64,000 nucleotides of DNA. Source: Orbilia blumenaviensis (Eukaryota > Ascomycota > Orbiliomycetes > Orbiliales > Orbiliaceae). The stretch covers positions 186,001-250,000 of the forward strand of contig JAVHNS010000016.1 in NCBI GenBank assembly GCA_036872755.1, written 5' to 3'. Shown one piece after another: positions 1 to 10,273 of this stretch. Made by a program: the position numbers and the translations under genes. Each line of letters begins with the position of its first letter. Position 1 is the stretch's first letter. The notes below the pieces were generated by a model. It was not told the origin of the DNA and did no database searches. It saw nothing but the letters and a program-made list of their open reading frames with translations.

Positions 1-995
1 TTTGGAAGTAACCCCGAAGATCTGGTTTATCCTGCGACAAGTTGATGAAGGTGAGAGATGTACCGCGTAGCGGAGAATCGTCGTCATAGGAGATTGCAGG
101 GTCGCTGAGGGTTGCGCCCTTTGTCCAAGCCCCAGAATTACAGTCAAGGCAGTGTTCTTCGATTGTACCGGCTTTAGATTGGTAGTATAATCTATAATCG
201 GAGAAAAAAAATTTAACTCCTTGAAAAGTCAGCACACAAAATTATATTTCATACGATCAACGATATCCGCAATAAGATAGCTTTACGATAAGACGAAAAA
301 AAGAAGAAGGTGGTACAGCACCTAAAATGCGTCTGGCTCCCCGCACCCCACTTCGTCACCGCAAGACTACTGGTCGGACAAACCGTTATCCCTAAACAAT
401 CATTCGTCTGACTTCCATTATGCCATATGACCTCTCGGATTTTAAATCCAGTGCTGATGTAAAATAAATGTGTCGTGGGGTTCCCGGTGTCGTACCGTAC
501 GACTGCCGCAAGCGGGGTATGCATCATTGCAGCTTCATCGGTACCAGGTCTGGCCAGAGACTGACGGAATTTGGTTTCCCATGCGTTTTCTTCTTCGGGT
601 TCTTTGGTGCTCCCGCGGTTGTAGGAGAATGTGAGGTCGTAGAGCTCGCCCCAGTAGCTTTGGCAGAATATTTTCTTGAAGTTATCGAGCGAAGAGCAAG
701 TATTGATAATATGATTAGCGGCAGATAAATCCTTTAAATATTGATAAAAATTGAATAGAGTATCCGTACCATATGCATGGTCGCATGAGGGAAATCAAAA
801 ACCTCCACTACGGCATAATTGGTTTGCCATAAGAGGCCGTCATCGTAAAAATGAGTGCTAACTCCTGGAAATTTGACTCTGAATTAGTCGCTTCCAATTG
901 GTAGAAATACTTCAACGATACCATATATCACTATTATATACTCGAGTTAACGTACCATCAACATCAACAGCATCGTCTCTTACTTCGAACGGCAT
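1..995 (-). CDS. Fucose-specific-lectin-like beta-propeller protein, 3' part cut by window edge
   Basis: Partial gene, model complement(join(<1..171,317..731,770..864,956..995)), 240 residues visible and no stop before the edge. The reading frame stays open through all four exons only with these introns (91, 38 and 145 nt, all GT-AG); the 38-nt one is unusually short but the frame has an in-frame TAA without it. Visible blade-like repeats resemble fungal fucose-binding lectins: PLAAVVRYD, then IREVIWHNG, then GTIEEHCLDCNSGAWTKGA, then DLRGYFQ, the spaced pattern of 'xLAAVxW ... IRxYY ... I.E...W..G' in that six-bladed family. There is no signal peptide (MPFEVRDDAV), as in other cytosolic members. 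In this family the role would be binding fucosylated glycans. The N-terminal 100 residues (HFYDDGLLWQTNYAVVE...) I do not recognise. Family call is by eye; another beta-propeller is possible. Confidence 0.45.
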
Positions 996-1594
996 TCTGA
1001 ATCCGTATTCAAATATTTAAATAGTTGTATCGCTTTTAAAAATTTTTAAAAAAATAGATTTAGATAAAAGCCGGATAAAAACTTGAATAATTGAATAAAC
1101 GCGAGTTAAGGAAGTTTGTCTCGTGCTTCAAAACCCGAACTTTTCAAAAGAATATCTGGGAACCATGGGATTTCAGAAATCTCGATAGCACAGGCCAAGT
1201 CAGAGCGGGCCCCGCTTTTATACACAATTAATTTGCCAAAAACCTCCCCTTCCCCGGTCCTCCCCGCATGTCTCGTAATCTATCGCCTCTCCCCCACATT
1301 TCGTCACCCGCCTTATCAATTAATCCCTCGTCGACAACGCGAAAAATGCAACAAGGAACTTGCGCGATATCATGACAGTGGGGTGACCTTGTCCCTTTCT
1401 GCCCCGCCTTTTTGTTATTCTCCTTGGTTTTTTACGGCTAGGATAGCTAATGCGGCTATTACACAAATGTTTATTTCATTTCATATACTTTGTTTCTTTG
1501 TGCGACAAATACTTTCTGCTACTAGTAACACGACTAGTCCGAAAAATTTCACACCTCGGGTGCATAACGGCCGCATTCTGGCGTGTTAGGTTTT
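996..1594. other. Intergenic, lectin-like gene to het-C
   Basis: Between the divergently oriented 5' end of the lectin-like gene and the 3' end of het-C. AT-rich just upstream of the lectin-like start (runs of A and T near 1040-1065), then C-rich pyrimidine stretches near 1240-1320. Open frames here have no composition or motif that suggests a protein. Confidence 0.5.
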
Positions 1595-4172
1595 TTAGTA
1601 TCCCCAGCCTCCTTCATCTTCGTCCCGACGGCGACGGCCATAGCCTTCGTTTCCGTACTCGTCGTCACGGCGACGGCCATACCCTTCACCCTCATCATCG
1701 TTACGACGACGGCCATAACCTTCATCCTCTTCATCATTACGACGGCGGCCATAGCTTTCGTCTCCGTACTCATCGTCACGGCGCCGGCTATAACCCTCAC
1801 CTTCTTCATCATTGCGACGGCGGCCGTACCCACCAGACTCTTCTTCTTCATCGTTACGGCGTCCGCCATACCCACCTCCATAACTTTCCTCTCGACTTTC
1901 GTAACGTTCGGTGCGCTGTTCATAACCTCCATAGTCTTCGGTACGCTCTTCACGGCGCTCATATCTGTTATATGATTCCGACTCGTCGTTGCGAGTTTCA
2001 TATGACTCTTCTTGACGGCCGTAGGATGATGTTTCCTGGTTGCCCGAAGAGCCACCTCCAAGGAAGGAGCTAAGGAACCCACCAAAGCCTCCACCACCAG
2101 AATAATCCCCACCACCGCTACCACCAGTCTCAGGGATATCTGCACCAGTCTGCTGCTTAACATATCGTGAGATCCCACCAGTCAGGTTGTCAACGATGGC
2201 GTCGGCGACGTGTCCAGCGATACGGTCTTCAAGGGACCCGCCCTTGGCGAAGTTATTGTGCATGCTCAACGGTCCTCCACATCCGTGACCGGTATCGAGT
2301 TCACCTTGGTGGTTTTCTCCGTTCTCAACTCCCTCGCGGGAGAGCTGGCGACGGTGCTCTTCCTTCACATCATCGGGCATGGTGTTCCACCAGTCTTCGA
2401 TAGTGCTAAACATGACGCGGCGACCTTCCTCGGCGCCATCCTCGCCTTGGTCACGCTGGGCGGGGTGGTGGAGGACACCATTGACAATGCGGGTCATGAG
2501 ACGGTCGACGTCGACGCCCTCATCATCCCAAGCTTCCATGATCTGTGGAACAACCCAGGCGACAACTGCTTGGGCAGTCTTGCCAGCAATGCCATTGAGA
2601 ATCTACGGTTATAGCTCGTCATTAGGTGATTTTGACAGTGAAAAAGGTACGGTAGTAATACTTACGTTGGAAAAGTGATCCTTAGACAGCATAGAATGGG
2701 TTGGATCTGTTGAGTTATCATCCTCAAAGACAATATGCTGCTCCCTCTTACTGCTCTCGATAATTTCATTCGAGCCACTATGTAGCTCGTTCTTGACCTG
2801 TCCAATGATTGGGACAACGAAAGGAGCGATAATAGTAAAGACCCACATTGACATTCTCTGCTCAAACCTCTCCAAAATCTTACCGAGGAGAGGAATGCTT
2901 TCGACAAACTTGCTAAGATCCTTCATGAGGTTGTCGTGAAATTCAATAGCAGGCATTATCTGCCTGAAGACATTCTGGGCGTATTGGGTAAACTCTTCAG
3001 GGTCACGGGGTGAAATGGAAGTATTTTCCATCTGACCGTTGTGAGCATTTTCTTCGATCTCGCTCATCTTGTTTTTCTTATCACCGCCGTTGGGGATCAT
3101 GTTGAAAACGTCCTGAAGGACACTATCATTGCTACTGGCTTCAGCGTGGGACAGAGCTCCTTCAAGCTCCTCGATTTCGTTCTGGGTAAGCTTGTCCGAA
3201 ACCTCACCAGTAACAGAGTGGAGGAAGTCAACACCACCAAAGGTACCGGTAACGATTGGGTAAACCTCATCGTTAGCGCCTGGAATAGAAAGTCTAGTAT
3301 CACGACCAACGTGTGGGAAAACATCGGTCTCGCCCAATTCAATGAGAACCAGCTCAGTGTAGTTGCTGTGGGCCAAGTAATCTTCAAGGCAGTGGAGACC
3401 AGTTCCTAGTAATCGAAGAGCCTCGTGGAGGTCGGCATCGTCACCACGGCTTCTGCGACCGAGCTCGATACACTTGGAAAACAGGGCTCGAACATGCTTA
3501 GCAGAGGTCATGATTCTAACACCCTCGTTGGCAATGTAATTCTTCATCCCAGTTTCTGGGTCGACAGCCAGCTCGACCCGCTCATTAATCGGGCCACGAA
3601 GTCTTCTATCATACTGACGGGCATCAATATTGTCGGCGTAGTTCTTGGGGTTGTCGATGTGGTCCTCGGGACGGTAGCAGCCGAGACGGTCAGCCGTGAC
3701 TTCGAATTCTTTAGAACCATAACCGAAGGTCATAAAGCCGAGGACGGATAGTAGTAGACGGATAGCCTCAGCGGAAACGGACTTGACGGTTCCGACATCG
3801 ATAGCTTGAGAGTAATCTCTAAGCCAGTTGCCAAAGTAGACACGGGAGACATTTAGCTTGTTGAATTTCTTTCCACCAACACCACGGGCCATGAGGATGG
3901 TAAGGAGGACATCTTCGATATCACCATGTCGCCCTATAATAAACAAAAACACAAGAAATAAGCACGGTTAACCAGAAGTTATTTTTTAGTTCTTTTATTT
4001 TCTGTAAATGAAGCTGAGATACAAGTATGCCGGTGGGTAGGTACTTACACCTTGCACCTTCGGCCTTGCTGATATCTGCGATGTTACCAGCACCGAACGC
4101 GACAGTGGGACGGGTGTAGACGAGGAGAATCACCAACGCCAAGAGGCCGACGTTTGGCGACAGGGAGAACAT
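1595..4172 (-). CDS. het-C: Heterokaryon incompatibility protein Het-C
   Basis: Model complement(join(1595..2602,2666..3933,4049..4172)), 799 aa, close to the usual length of fungal HET-C. Exon 1 encodes a signal peptide (MFSLSPNVGLLALVILLVYTRP region) and the conserved FGAGNI start of the mature protein. Splicing with donor T|GTAAGT and acceptor TATAG|GG rebuilds a Trp codon and gives EGARW-RHGDIEDVLL, the family signature. The central part carries the conserved LNVSRVYFGNWLRDYSQAIDVG and GTGLHCLEDYLAHSNYTELVL segments. The C-terminus is glycine-rich (residues ~600-650) and ends in tandem YGRRRNDEE-type units. HET-C proteins are secretory-pathway/plasma-membrane proteins known in Neurospora and Podospora for nonself recognition between hyphae; whether this allele is polymorphic in incompatibility cannot be seen here. 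Introns are 115 and 63 nt. Confidence 0.93.
1607..1872 (-). repeat. Coding tandem repeat in the het-C C-terminus
   Basis: About seven imperfect 36-39 bp units encode 12-13-residue repeats of the form GYGRRR(N/D)DEE-GEG. Units alternate: an NDEEGEG unit, a DDEYG(D/N)E unit, then an NDEEDEG or RDEDEG unit, so a higher-order period of roughly three units is visible. On the DNA level the units read as gacggccata blocks on the plus strand. The repeat keeps several frames open on both strands, so overlapping antisense frames here are artefacts. Length changes in such repeats are expected to keep the reading frame. Confidence 0.85.
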
Positions 4173-6005
4173 TCTGGTAGGAGTTTTTCGATCAGATTTT
4201 GTAGATTAAGGGAAGTGGTGAAAGCTTAGGGGAAAGGAAGTATGGGAATCAAATCAGAGAATTGACAAGAGCTGGTACATGCACAGGTGCAGGTGATGGG
4301 AAGGTGAATTAATCAAATCAATGCAATCGAGTGGGGGAACGACTATAACTGGGTCGACTGGGCTGGGTCATGCAATGAAGCAGGGTGTTGTGACGGCCGG
4401 GACAGGTGAGGGGCAGCCCAGCCCGCAGAAGCTAAGGGCAAGCAAGAAGCACTGACTGGCTCGCTCGCCAGCTGAAGCTCCCCACATCAGCCCTGAATGG
4501 GGCCGGGAGCTGCATCATTCAGGATGGCCTTGGCTGCTTATTGCATTGCAGTACGCTACACTGCATACCCACAAGTGAGTAAATTACTAACTACTAACTA
4601 AATACTTAAGTTTACTTGGGTCACTGTAAACCAGCGTTATCACGTTAACGCGGTTGGCATCGTTAGCTTCACGTCAAACTGTTTTGGCCGGAGGGAAGGT
4701 GCTAACTAATCGAAGTCCTTTAGTAAATAAAAACTTAGTCAACAGCTACCCGCTGCTAGCTCCTGTCCTCATACGTCGGAGGCGTACGCTTGACTTCGTT
4801 CAGCTGTGAGGCCGTGGTCAGGGAAAAAAATCTTCTCGGCTTCGGTGAATTTAAAACTGGGAACGACCCTAGGTTGTGCATACGATGAAGTTTACCCCGC
4901 TCGGACAGAACCGCCCGTGCTTTGGCGGAAAGATCTAATACATCATGATACGGAAGTCTTCATTCATTGGCTCCATTGCAAGCATATCCCCTGATACCAA
5001 ACACTGGCCAACATAGGACAACAACTTTCCTTTCCCTTTTTTTTTTTTTTTTCCCGATCTGCCTAGGTACCTAGGTAGTTAGGACCCGGGTTCGTAGCCT
5101 TCACAAAGTTTCTTCCGCCCGACTCTGCCCGACTCCCCTAAACCGAAAACATCAAAGCAGAATTTAGAGGTTTTTTTTTTTTTTTTGAGGTGCAACCATC
5201 GAACGAGGGGTCTAAACAGGCCCGAGATTCGCTTTTGGTCCTGCGAGGCGGCTTCTGGCCTTGTTGGAACACCGTCTCTTCCTGTCTCGCATTCTTGGGC
5301 TCTGGGCAACTACGCGTTATTGCGAGGGAAATACAACATCGGCATCCAGGCTTGCGTGGACATTTACATTATCCATATTATATAGATCTAGTATATTGGC
5401 ATCTGCTGAGCAGCAGTGTGGTTATGCTGCACCTCGAGGGGTATCACAGGCTTTAATATCCAGCCGGCCGCGGCCATGGCATTATGTAAGGCCTCACGTC
5501 AATCAACCTCACGACACCCAAATTATTAGATCCGTCAAACTAAATGGACGAAACTCGAGCTCTCTCGCTTACGTGGTCATGGATGCCCTGATACCACAGT
5601 TGGTTAGCACTTGCTCGACTATTCTGCAACATGATGACCGTTGATGACTTCCAACAAATTTCGGCTGCCGCCATGATGCACCATATGATCGAGATGGCTT
5701 GAGAAAGCGTCATCCCCTGCGATGTCCTGCGCAATCACCGGTTATTCACAAAGAGGAAAATCTTAGATCTGTCTATTTACAATGAAGTAGGAAGAAGAGG
5801 ATATTTACACATTTCGGAATTTGCGAGGCCTTTTCGGTCTATAAAACCTACTGCCTCGTCGCCATGTCGTGATAAAATCTCTATCAGAAAAACAGCTCCA
5901 TCCCCAAACACAAAGCAGCGATTACGATTTTCCATAGGGCCACTATATTCTTGTATTACTGTATTACCAAGATTTAACTACTACAAACTTTTTTTTAAAA
6001 AAAAA
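4173..6005. other. Intergenic, het-C promoter side to NmrA-like gene
   Basis: No gene supported. Contains G-rich sequence upstream of het-C (about 4380-4510), a CCTAGGTA-type motif near 5063-5075, and T-runs at about 5037-5053 and 5171-5186. The short open frames between 5079 and 5734 overlap on both strands and have no recognisable content. Confidence 0.5.
5842..5849 (+). promoter_or_regulatory. Possible TATA box of the NmrA-like gene
   Basis: The sequence tctataaaacc lies about 160 nt before the start codon at 6006, a plausible distance for a TATA element with a leader of ~130 nt. Only the motif supports it. Confidence 0.25.
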
Positions 6006-6932
6006 ATGAAGGTCCTCATCCTCGCGGCTACGGGCAAGATGGGCGGCGGCACGGTGAAGGCTCTCAAAGGTAGCCCTCATGAGCTCTACGGCTTCACACG
6101 CGATGCTGCCTCTGCCAAAGCTGAGGCCCTCAAATCCAGCGGAGTCACTATATTTGAGGGTGACTTCGCCGACCGAGAATCCCTTGACCGAGCCCTCGCA
6201 GTCGGTATTGACTCTGTCTTTTTCACCATCTTTCCAGACCTCGCAGGTGGTGACAGCGACCTCAAGCAGACTAAGAACATTATCGCTGCCGTCAAAGCCG
6301 CTGGAGTTAAGCAACTTATCTATGGTAGTTTGATTTACCCAGGCACTGAAGAGGGTTTCAGATCAGTCCATGATTCTCTTGAGCCAACCAGCTGGATCAA
6401 GCTCTACTTCAATCGCAAGCTCGAACTTGATCAGCTCGTCAGAGACTCTGGAGTCCAATATTGGACTATCATTCGCCCACCAACTTTCATCCAGAACCAC
6501 GTTCTTCCAGAGTCGATCGCTTTTATCTACCCAGACCTCGCCTCAAAATATCAGTTCAAGAGCACTTGGGACCACAATCTTCCACAATGGTATGCTGACG
6601 GGTCCGAGGCCGGAAAGTTTGCTGCTGCTGCCGTCAATGATCCAGAACGTCTACACACGAAGGAAATTAAGTTCGCTTCAGAAGCATTGACTGCGCAACA
6701 GATCGTCGACAAATTGGCCAAGGCAAGCGGGAAGCCTGTTACTCTGTATCAGTGGCCCGAGGAAGAGTTGAAGGAAGCTCTGGCAACAAATCCATTCCAT
6801 AACACTACCCACGTAATTTCCAAGATGGGATTTGACTCAGAGATTGGAAATGCTGAGAAGTACGGAGTTGAACTGACACCAATCTCCGAATGGTTGGAAA
6901 CTAACAAGAAGGGTACTTGGCTTGAGGCCTAA
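6006..6932 (+). CDS. NmrA-like NAD(P)-binding protein
   Basis: Intronless, 308 aa. N-terminal Rossmann motif: beta strand MKVLILAATG followed by KMGGGTV (residues 1-17), then GVTIFEGDFADRESLDRAL (about 48-66), AVKAAGVKQLIYGS (about 95-108) and YWTIIRPPTFIQN (about 153-165), the order of NmrA/HSCARG-type atypical short-chain dehydrogenases. The YxxxK pair typical of active SDR enzymes is not obvious: the position has LYFNRKLELD. This fits a redox-sensing NmrA-like protein or an isoflavone-reductase-like enzyme; I cannot separate these. The ATG is preceded by an A-rich stretch (aaaaaaaa), a good fungal start context. Full length for the family. Confidence 0.85.
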   Translation: MKVLILAATGKMGGGTVKALKGSPHELYGFTRDAASAKAEALKSSGVTIFEGDFADRESLDRALAVGIDSVFFTIFPDLAGGDSDLKQTKNIIAAVKAAGVKQLIYGSLIYPGTEEGFRSVHDSLEPTSWIKLYFNRKLELDQLVRDSGVQYWTIIRPPTFIQNHVLPESIAFIYPDLASKYQFKSTWDHNLPQWYADGSEAGKFAAAAVNDPERLHTKEIKFASEALTAQQIVDKLAKASGKPVTLYQWPEEELKEALATNPFHNTTHVISKMGFDSEIGNAEKYGVELTPISEWLETNKKGTWLEA

Positions 6933-6966
6933 ACATGAACCGTACCAGTCGAACAGCGCGGATGAG

Positions 6967-6999
<33 letters not shown>

Positions 7000-7459
7000 C
7001 TTTATATGCTCAAGTTATCAGAACAAACATATGCAAAGAGATTCACTCTCATCATTCTTTATCCAATCAATTGGCACCTGTCCCTGCAAACACTTGTACT
7101 TACTTTAGTAATTAAACAAGCCTTAAGGCATAGTAAAGGGTACTCTTAGTCATAATCTGCAAGAAATTCGCTGAGGGCGATTTCCGAACCAAGTAAAATC
7201 GGTCGTGATTCATGTATGAACTCAACACTTACACCCGTTGGAAATTTAATTTGTTGTATAAGATTGGGCAGTGCTGCCTGCCCTTGATTTTGCCAAAGAG
7301 CCTAAGCTTGGAAACAACGTTGTCAGCCTTGCCGCGAAACATACAAATGGGTACATACCTATATATGTGTGTACCCACACGCTACATCCAACTATCCTAT
7401 GCTGTTTTCCTTTAATACACACCTCTATCGCTCTACATATAATAAAAAATATATATACG
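6933..7459. other. Intergenic, NmrA-like gene to F-box gene
   Basis: 3' flank of the NmrA-like gene with a TTTC microsatellite, then AT-rich leader of the F-box gene. The F-box frame is open upstream to about 7271, but the F-box begins right after the ATG at 7460, so upstream extension is not needed. Confidence 0.5.
6966..7003 (+). repeat. TC/TTTC microsatellite
   Basis: A short TC run passes directly into about six to seven copies of the tetranucleotide TTTC, in the 3' flank of the NmrA-like gene, 34 nt after its stop. Probably length-variable; no coding effect. Confidence 0.9.
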
Positions 7460-8677
7460 ATGGCACCAATCACCAGCCTCCCACCTGAAATACTCCTAGA
7501 CATCTTCCACCGCGCGTGTGGATGCTATCCAACAACCACCGCCAACGCAAATATAATCAACATTCGAAGGGTCTGTCAACGATGGAGGATCCTGGGCCTG
7601 GATCTAACACTTCGCCACTTTTACATCAATATCGATACCGTAGACCAGAAAATTTGGAAGTTGGCCCGGAGCCTTCTATACGACGTTTCATTCGCTACTC
7701 AGATGCAGGAAATCATTGTATCGTGGTCCCGTAGGCGTGCAGATAGCCCTAAAACATTTACCCGTCGATGGAAATGGACACGAGAAGATCGCGCACGCAT
7801 CGAATTCTATCGCACTGAACTCGCAGGATGTATATCATCTGCAACTTTTGATGCGATGCTGGAAGGGGTTAATTCAGAATCCTTACTTCCATTTATTTTC
7901 TGCTACACAGTCCGGTTAAAAGACCTAGACTTAGGATTTGTGGAAGCTGGGTTGGTTGCTCGTTCATGGTTTTGTCTTGGTGAAGGTTTTGAAAATCTTC
8001 GTAGAGTTCTCGGACCAGGACCTCGTGACGAAGGTTTTAAATACATTGAAGACGAGGTTGAAGGCGAAGACACGGGGTACAACGACCCCGACACCGAACC
8101 CGATGATATTTATGTTCAAGAGCAATTCCTTACAAAGCAGATGCCGGCTGGGGCTGAAGAAGAAGGCGCGCTTTGGTTCAACGTGAACATAGGCGCTCCA
8201 GGCAACTACCTACCAGGACTGAGAGGGGTCATACGCCTACAGAGCCGAAGTACCATCTACCAATTCCCGTTAACCGCTCTCAGCGGTTGGTCAGCGAAAT
8301 ACATAGCACCATTATTATTCCTTCCAAATCTTCAAGAGTTAGAAGTAGAAGGCCATGCGACGATTGGTGGCCTTAAGGATCAATTTTACTATCCACTCTC
8401 GATTCCATTACAGCTATACAAAGGCCTAAAGTCGAAGGTCAAGCGGTTGAGTCTTGTGGACGGAAGAATGAGGGTAGATGACTATGATGCTCTTGCAGAG
8501 TTGACCGGGAATCTAGAATACCTACAAATTTATCATACATACCGTTATGAAGAGCTGTCTCCGCAGGAATATGCATCCATAGCTAGTTTCTTTCGGAAGA
8601 ACAATAGGTCCACTTTATCTCTAGAAGAGATTTGTATTAACGATATTCCTGGTACTGATATGGTGGATGTTAATTAA
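7460..8677 (+). CDS. F-box protein
   Basis: Intronless, 405 aa. Residues ~4-50 form an F-box: ITSLPPEILLDIFHRA, then IRRVCQRWRILGLDLTLRHFYINI. F-box proteins bind Skp1 and bring substrates to SCF ubiquitin ligases. The rest has leucine-rich stretches (LFLPNLQELEVEGHA, KVKRLSLVDGRM, LTGNLEYLQIYHTY), as in fungal F-box proteins with degenerate LRRs. An acidic segment (EDEVEGEDTGYNDPDTEPDD) sits near residues 195-215. Start chosen at 7460 because the F-box starts there. Substrate unknown; large F-box families of this kind are common in filamentous fungi. Confidence 0.8.
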   Translation: MAPITSLPPEILLDIFHRACGCYPTTTANANIINIRRVCQRWRILGLDLTLRHFYINIDTVDQKIWKLARSLLYDVSFATQMQEIIVSWSRRRADSPKTFTRRWKWTREDRARIEFYRTELAGCISSATFDAMLEGVNSESLLPFIFCYTVRLKDLDLGFVEAGLVARSWFCLGEGFENLRRVLGPGPRDEGFKYIEDEVEGEDTGYNDPDTEPDDIYVQEQFLTKQMPAGAEEEGALWFNVNIGAPGNYLPGLRGVIRLQSRSTIYQFPLTALSGWSAKYIAPLLFLPNLQELEVEGHATIGGLKDQFYYPLSIPLQLYKGLKSKVKRLSLVDGRMRVDDYDALAELTGNLEYLQIYHTYRYEELSPQEYASIASFFRKNNRSTLSLEEICINDIPGTDMVDVN

Positions 8678-8940
8678 TTGCTATATGGTGCAAAGTCTCC
8701 TTATTGTTTAATATAGTTAACATGGCAATTAATGTACTAGCAGAATCTGGGGAGTGCTTAATATATATACATATCTATCGATGTGTATCGAGGTTAAAAG
8801 TGAAACTGTATTTACAGAAATAATATCCTCCACATTTAGCTTTCCAGGGCCCCTCAAAGGTTCTAAGAACGGCGTCCTTATAACACCTTAGCGAATGTCA
8901 AAGAGAGAAGTCAAACTTTCGAACTTAATATAGATGCTGT

Positions 8941-10273
8941 TTACAAGCAGCTCCCAGTAACAACACCAGCAGCACTAGTGTTGATCTTATTCTTCAAAGC
9001 ATTGGAAGAGCACTGAAGCCCCTTAATGAAAGACCTGGCCATGTGGTCGGCACCAGTAGGGCTAGTGTGGGTATGGTCTTTGGGGTAAACAGCATTGGTA
9101 GCAGAAGCGCCGAGTCTCTTATAAAGATCCATAGAGTATAGCCAGTGGTTGATATAAGTTGTGCCAGTCCTGGATGCTGAGGTTTCGGTATATGGAACAA
9201 ATCGGACTGGGTTGCTGGTGCTTGGGAAAGTGGTGACACCCTCCCATGGATTGTTAGGAGTTTGAGAGGAGAGGATGACGGTAGCGCCTTTGGCTTTGAG
9301 CGCCTTGGCCGCGTTTTCGAGATAGGCAGAAAAAGTGAGGACAGTTTCGGCGGCACCACTGTCATAATTTGTTAGTATACGGTGATAGCATGTTACGATA
9401 CATATATGAGTTAACTGTTTAGAGGGTTTCAAGTTGGCTTACTTGTAAGTCACCTGGCAAGTCTCCGTGCTAGTACCAGGGCAATCGGTCCTTCCGTTGT
9501 CAGTGCTCAAGCTACCACCATCATTGTGGCCAAATTCGATAACCACAAAGTCACCAGATTTAACAAGGTTGATGACAGTATTAAAGCGGCCTTCGCGGGT
9601 ATAGCTCCTAGCGCTACGTCCACCAATAGCCTGGTTGTTAACTGCGATTCCAGTAAAGTATTTTGCGACCTGATTACCCCAGCCTGTATCGATGTTTGAG
9701 TATTAGACATTGTGCACTTAAATTGTATTAATAGTACTATGATCATATGAGCGGGCCAGGCTTACCATCAGTGGATCCATCGTTGGCACCATTCTTGGCC
9801 ATGGTAGAGTCACCACAGAGGTACAAAGTGGGTGTTGGGTTGGATGCACCCGGCGTCGTGGTTGCCGCTTTGGTGGTCGTAGTCGTAGTCTTAGCTGTAG
9901 TCACCGCGGCCCCTGGGAGGCATTGAGAGTACCAGTCTATGGGTTAAATATATAAGGTTAGCTACCTATCTACGAACATATTATCGTGATTGATTTCCCC
10001 AATATGTCTTGTCGACATATCCAAGTATATCTCTGGAGTTATAGAAGTTGTCTTACCATTGGAATAAGTGCAAGTGTACCCGCTCACACATGTCGTCGGA
10101 CCTATTGGTTGTGCACGCATTTGTCGTTAGTATCTGGCCTTCTCTAGAGTTTGGAGTAGGCTATGAGGCACCGTACCAGTCCATCCAGTACCACCACATT
10201 GTCCCCAAGCCGTTTGCTGCGCGACAGCCGCACCAATAAGAATGGCTCCCGAGATAAACTCCTTGGTATGCAT
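8941..10273 (-). CDS. Secreted CBM1 + SGNH hydrolase, rhamnogalacturonan acetylesterase-like (CE12)
   Basis: Model complement(join(8941..9358,9443..9683,9766..9936,10057..10101,10177..10273)), 323 aa, four introns (84, 82, 120, 75 nt). Signal peptide residues 1-18 ([18 protein letters not shown]). Residues ~19-56 are a fungal cellulose-binding module with the CBM1 pattern: [16 protein letters not shown], then [16 protein letters not shown]. The CBM1 itself is split by two introns. A Thr-rich linker (about 57-84) follows, then an SGNH hydrolase: block [12 protein letters not shown] (nucleophile Ser91), [14 protein letters not shown] (oxyanion Asn), and C-terminal [14 protein letters not shown] (Asp/His). 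These blocks match rhamnogalacturonan acetylesterases, which remove acetyl groups from the pectin backbone. The CBM1 would hold the enzyme on cellulose in plant cell wall. Confidence 0.9.

Noticed and set aside
1116..1589. 157-codon plus frame before het-C
   Set aside because: No motif, no signal peptide, poor start context, and it ends in the het-C 3' flank.
1607..1872. CRISPR-like array
   Set aside because: Units are contiguous and coding, without spacers; this is a protein repeat in a eukaryotic gene.
1450..2178. Open frames on both strands over the het-C 3' end
   Set aside because: They are by-products of the tandem repeat; the het-C frame has the family motifs and a consistent splice pattern.
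5079..5734. Cluster of overlapping short frames upstream of the NmrA-like gene
   Set aside because: Frames lie on both strands in the same place with no recognisable protein content.
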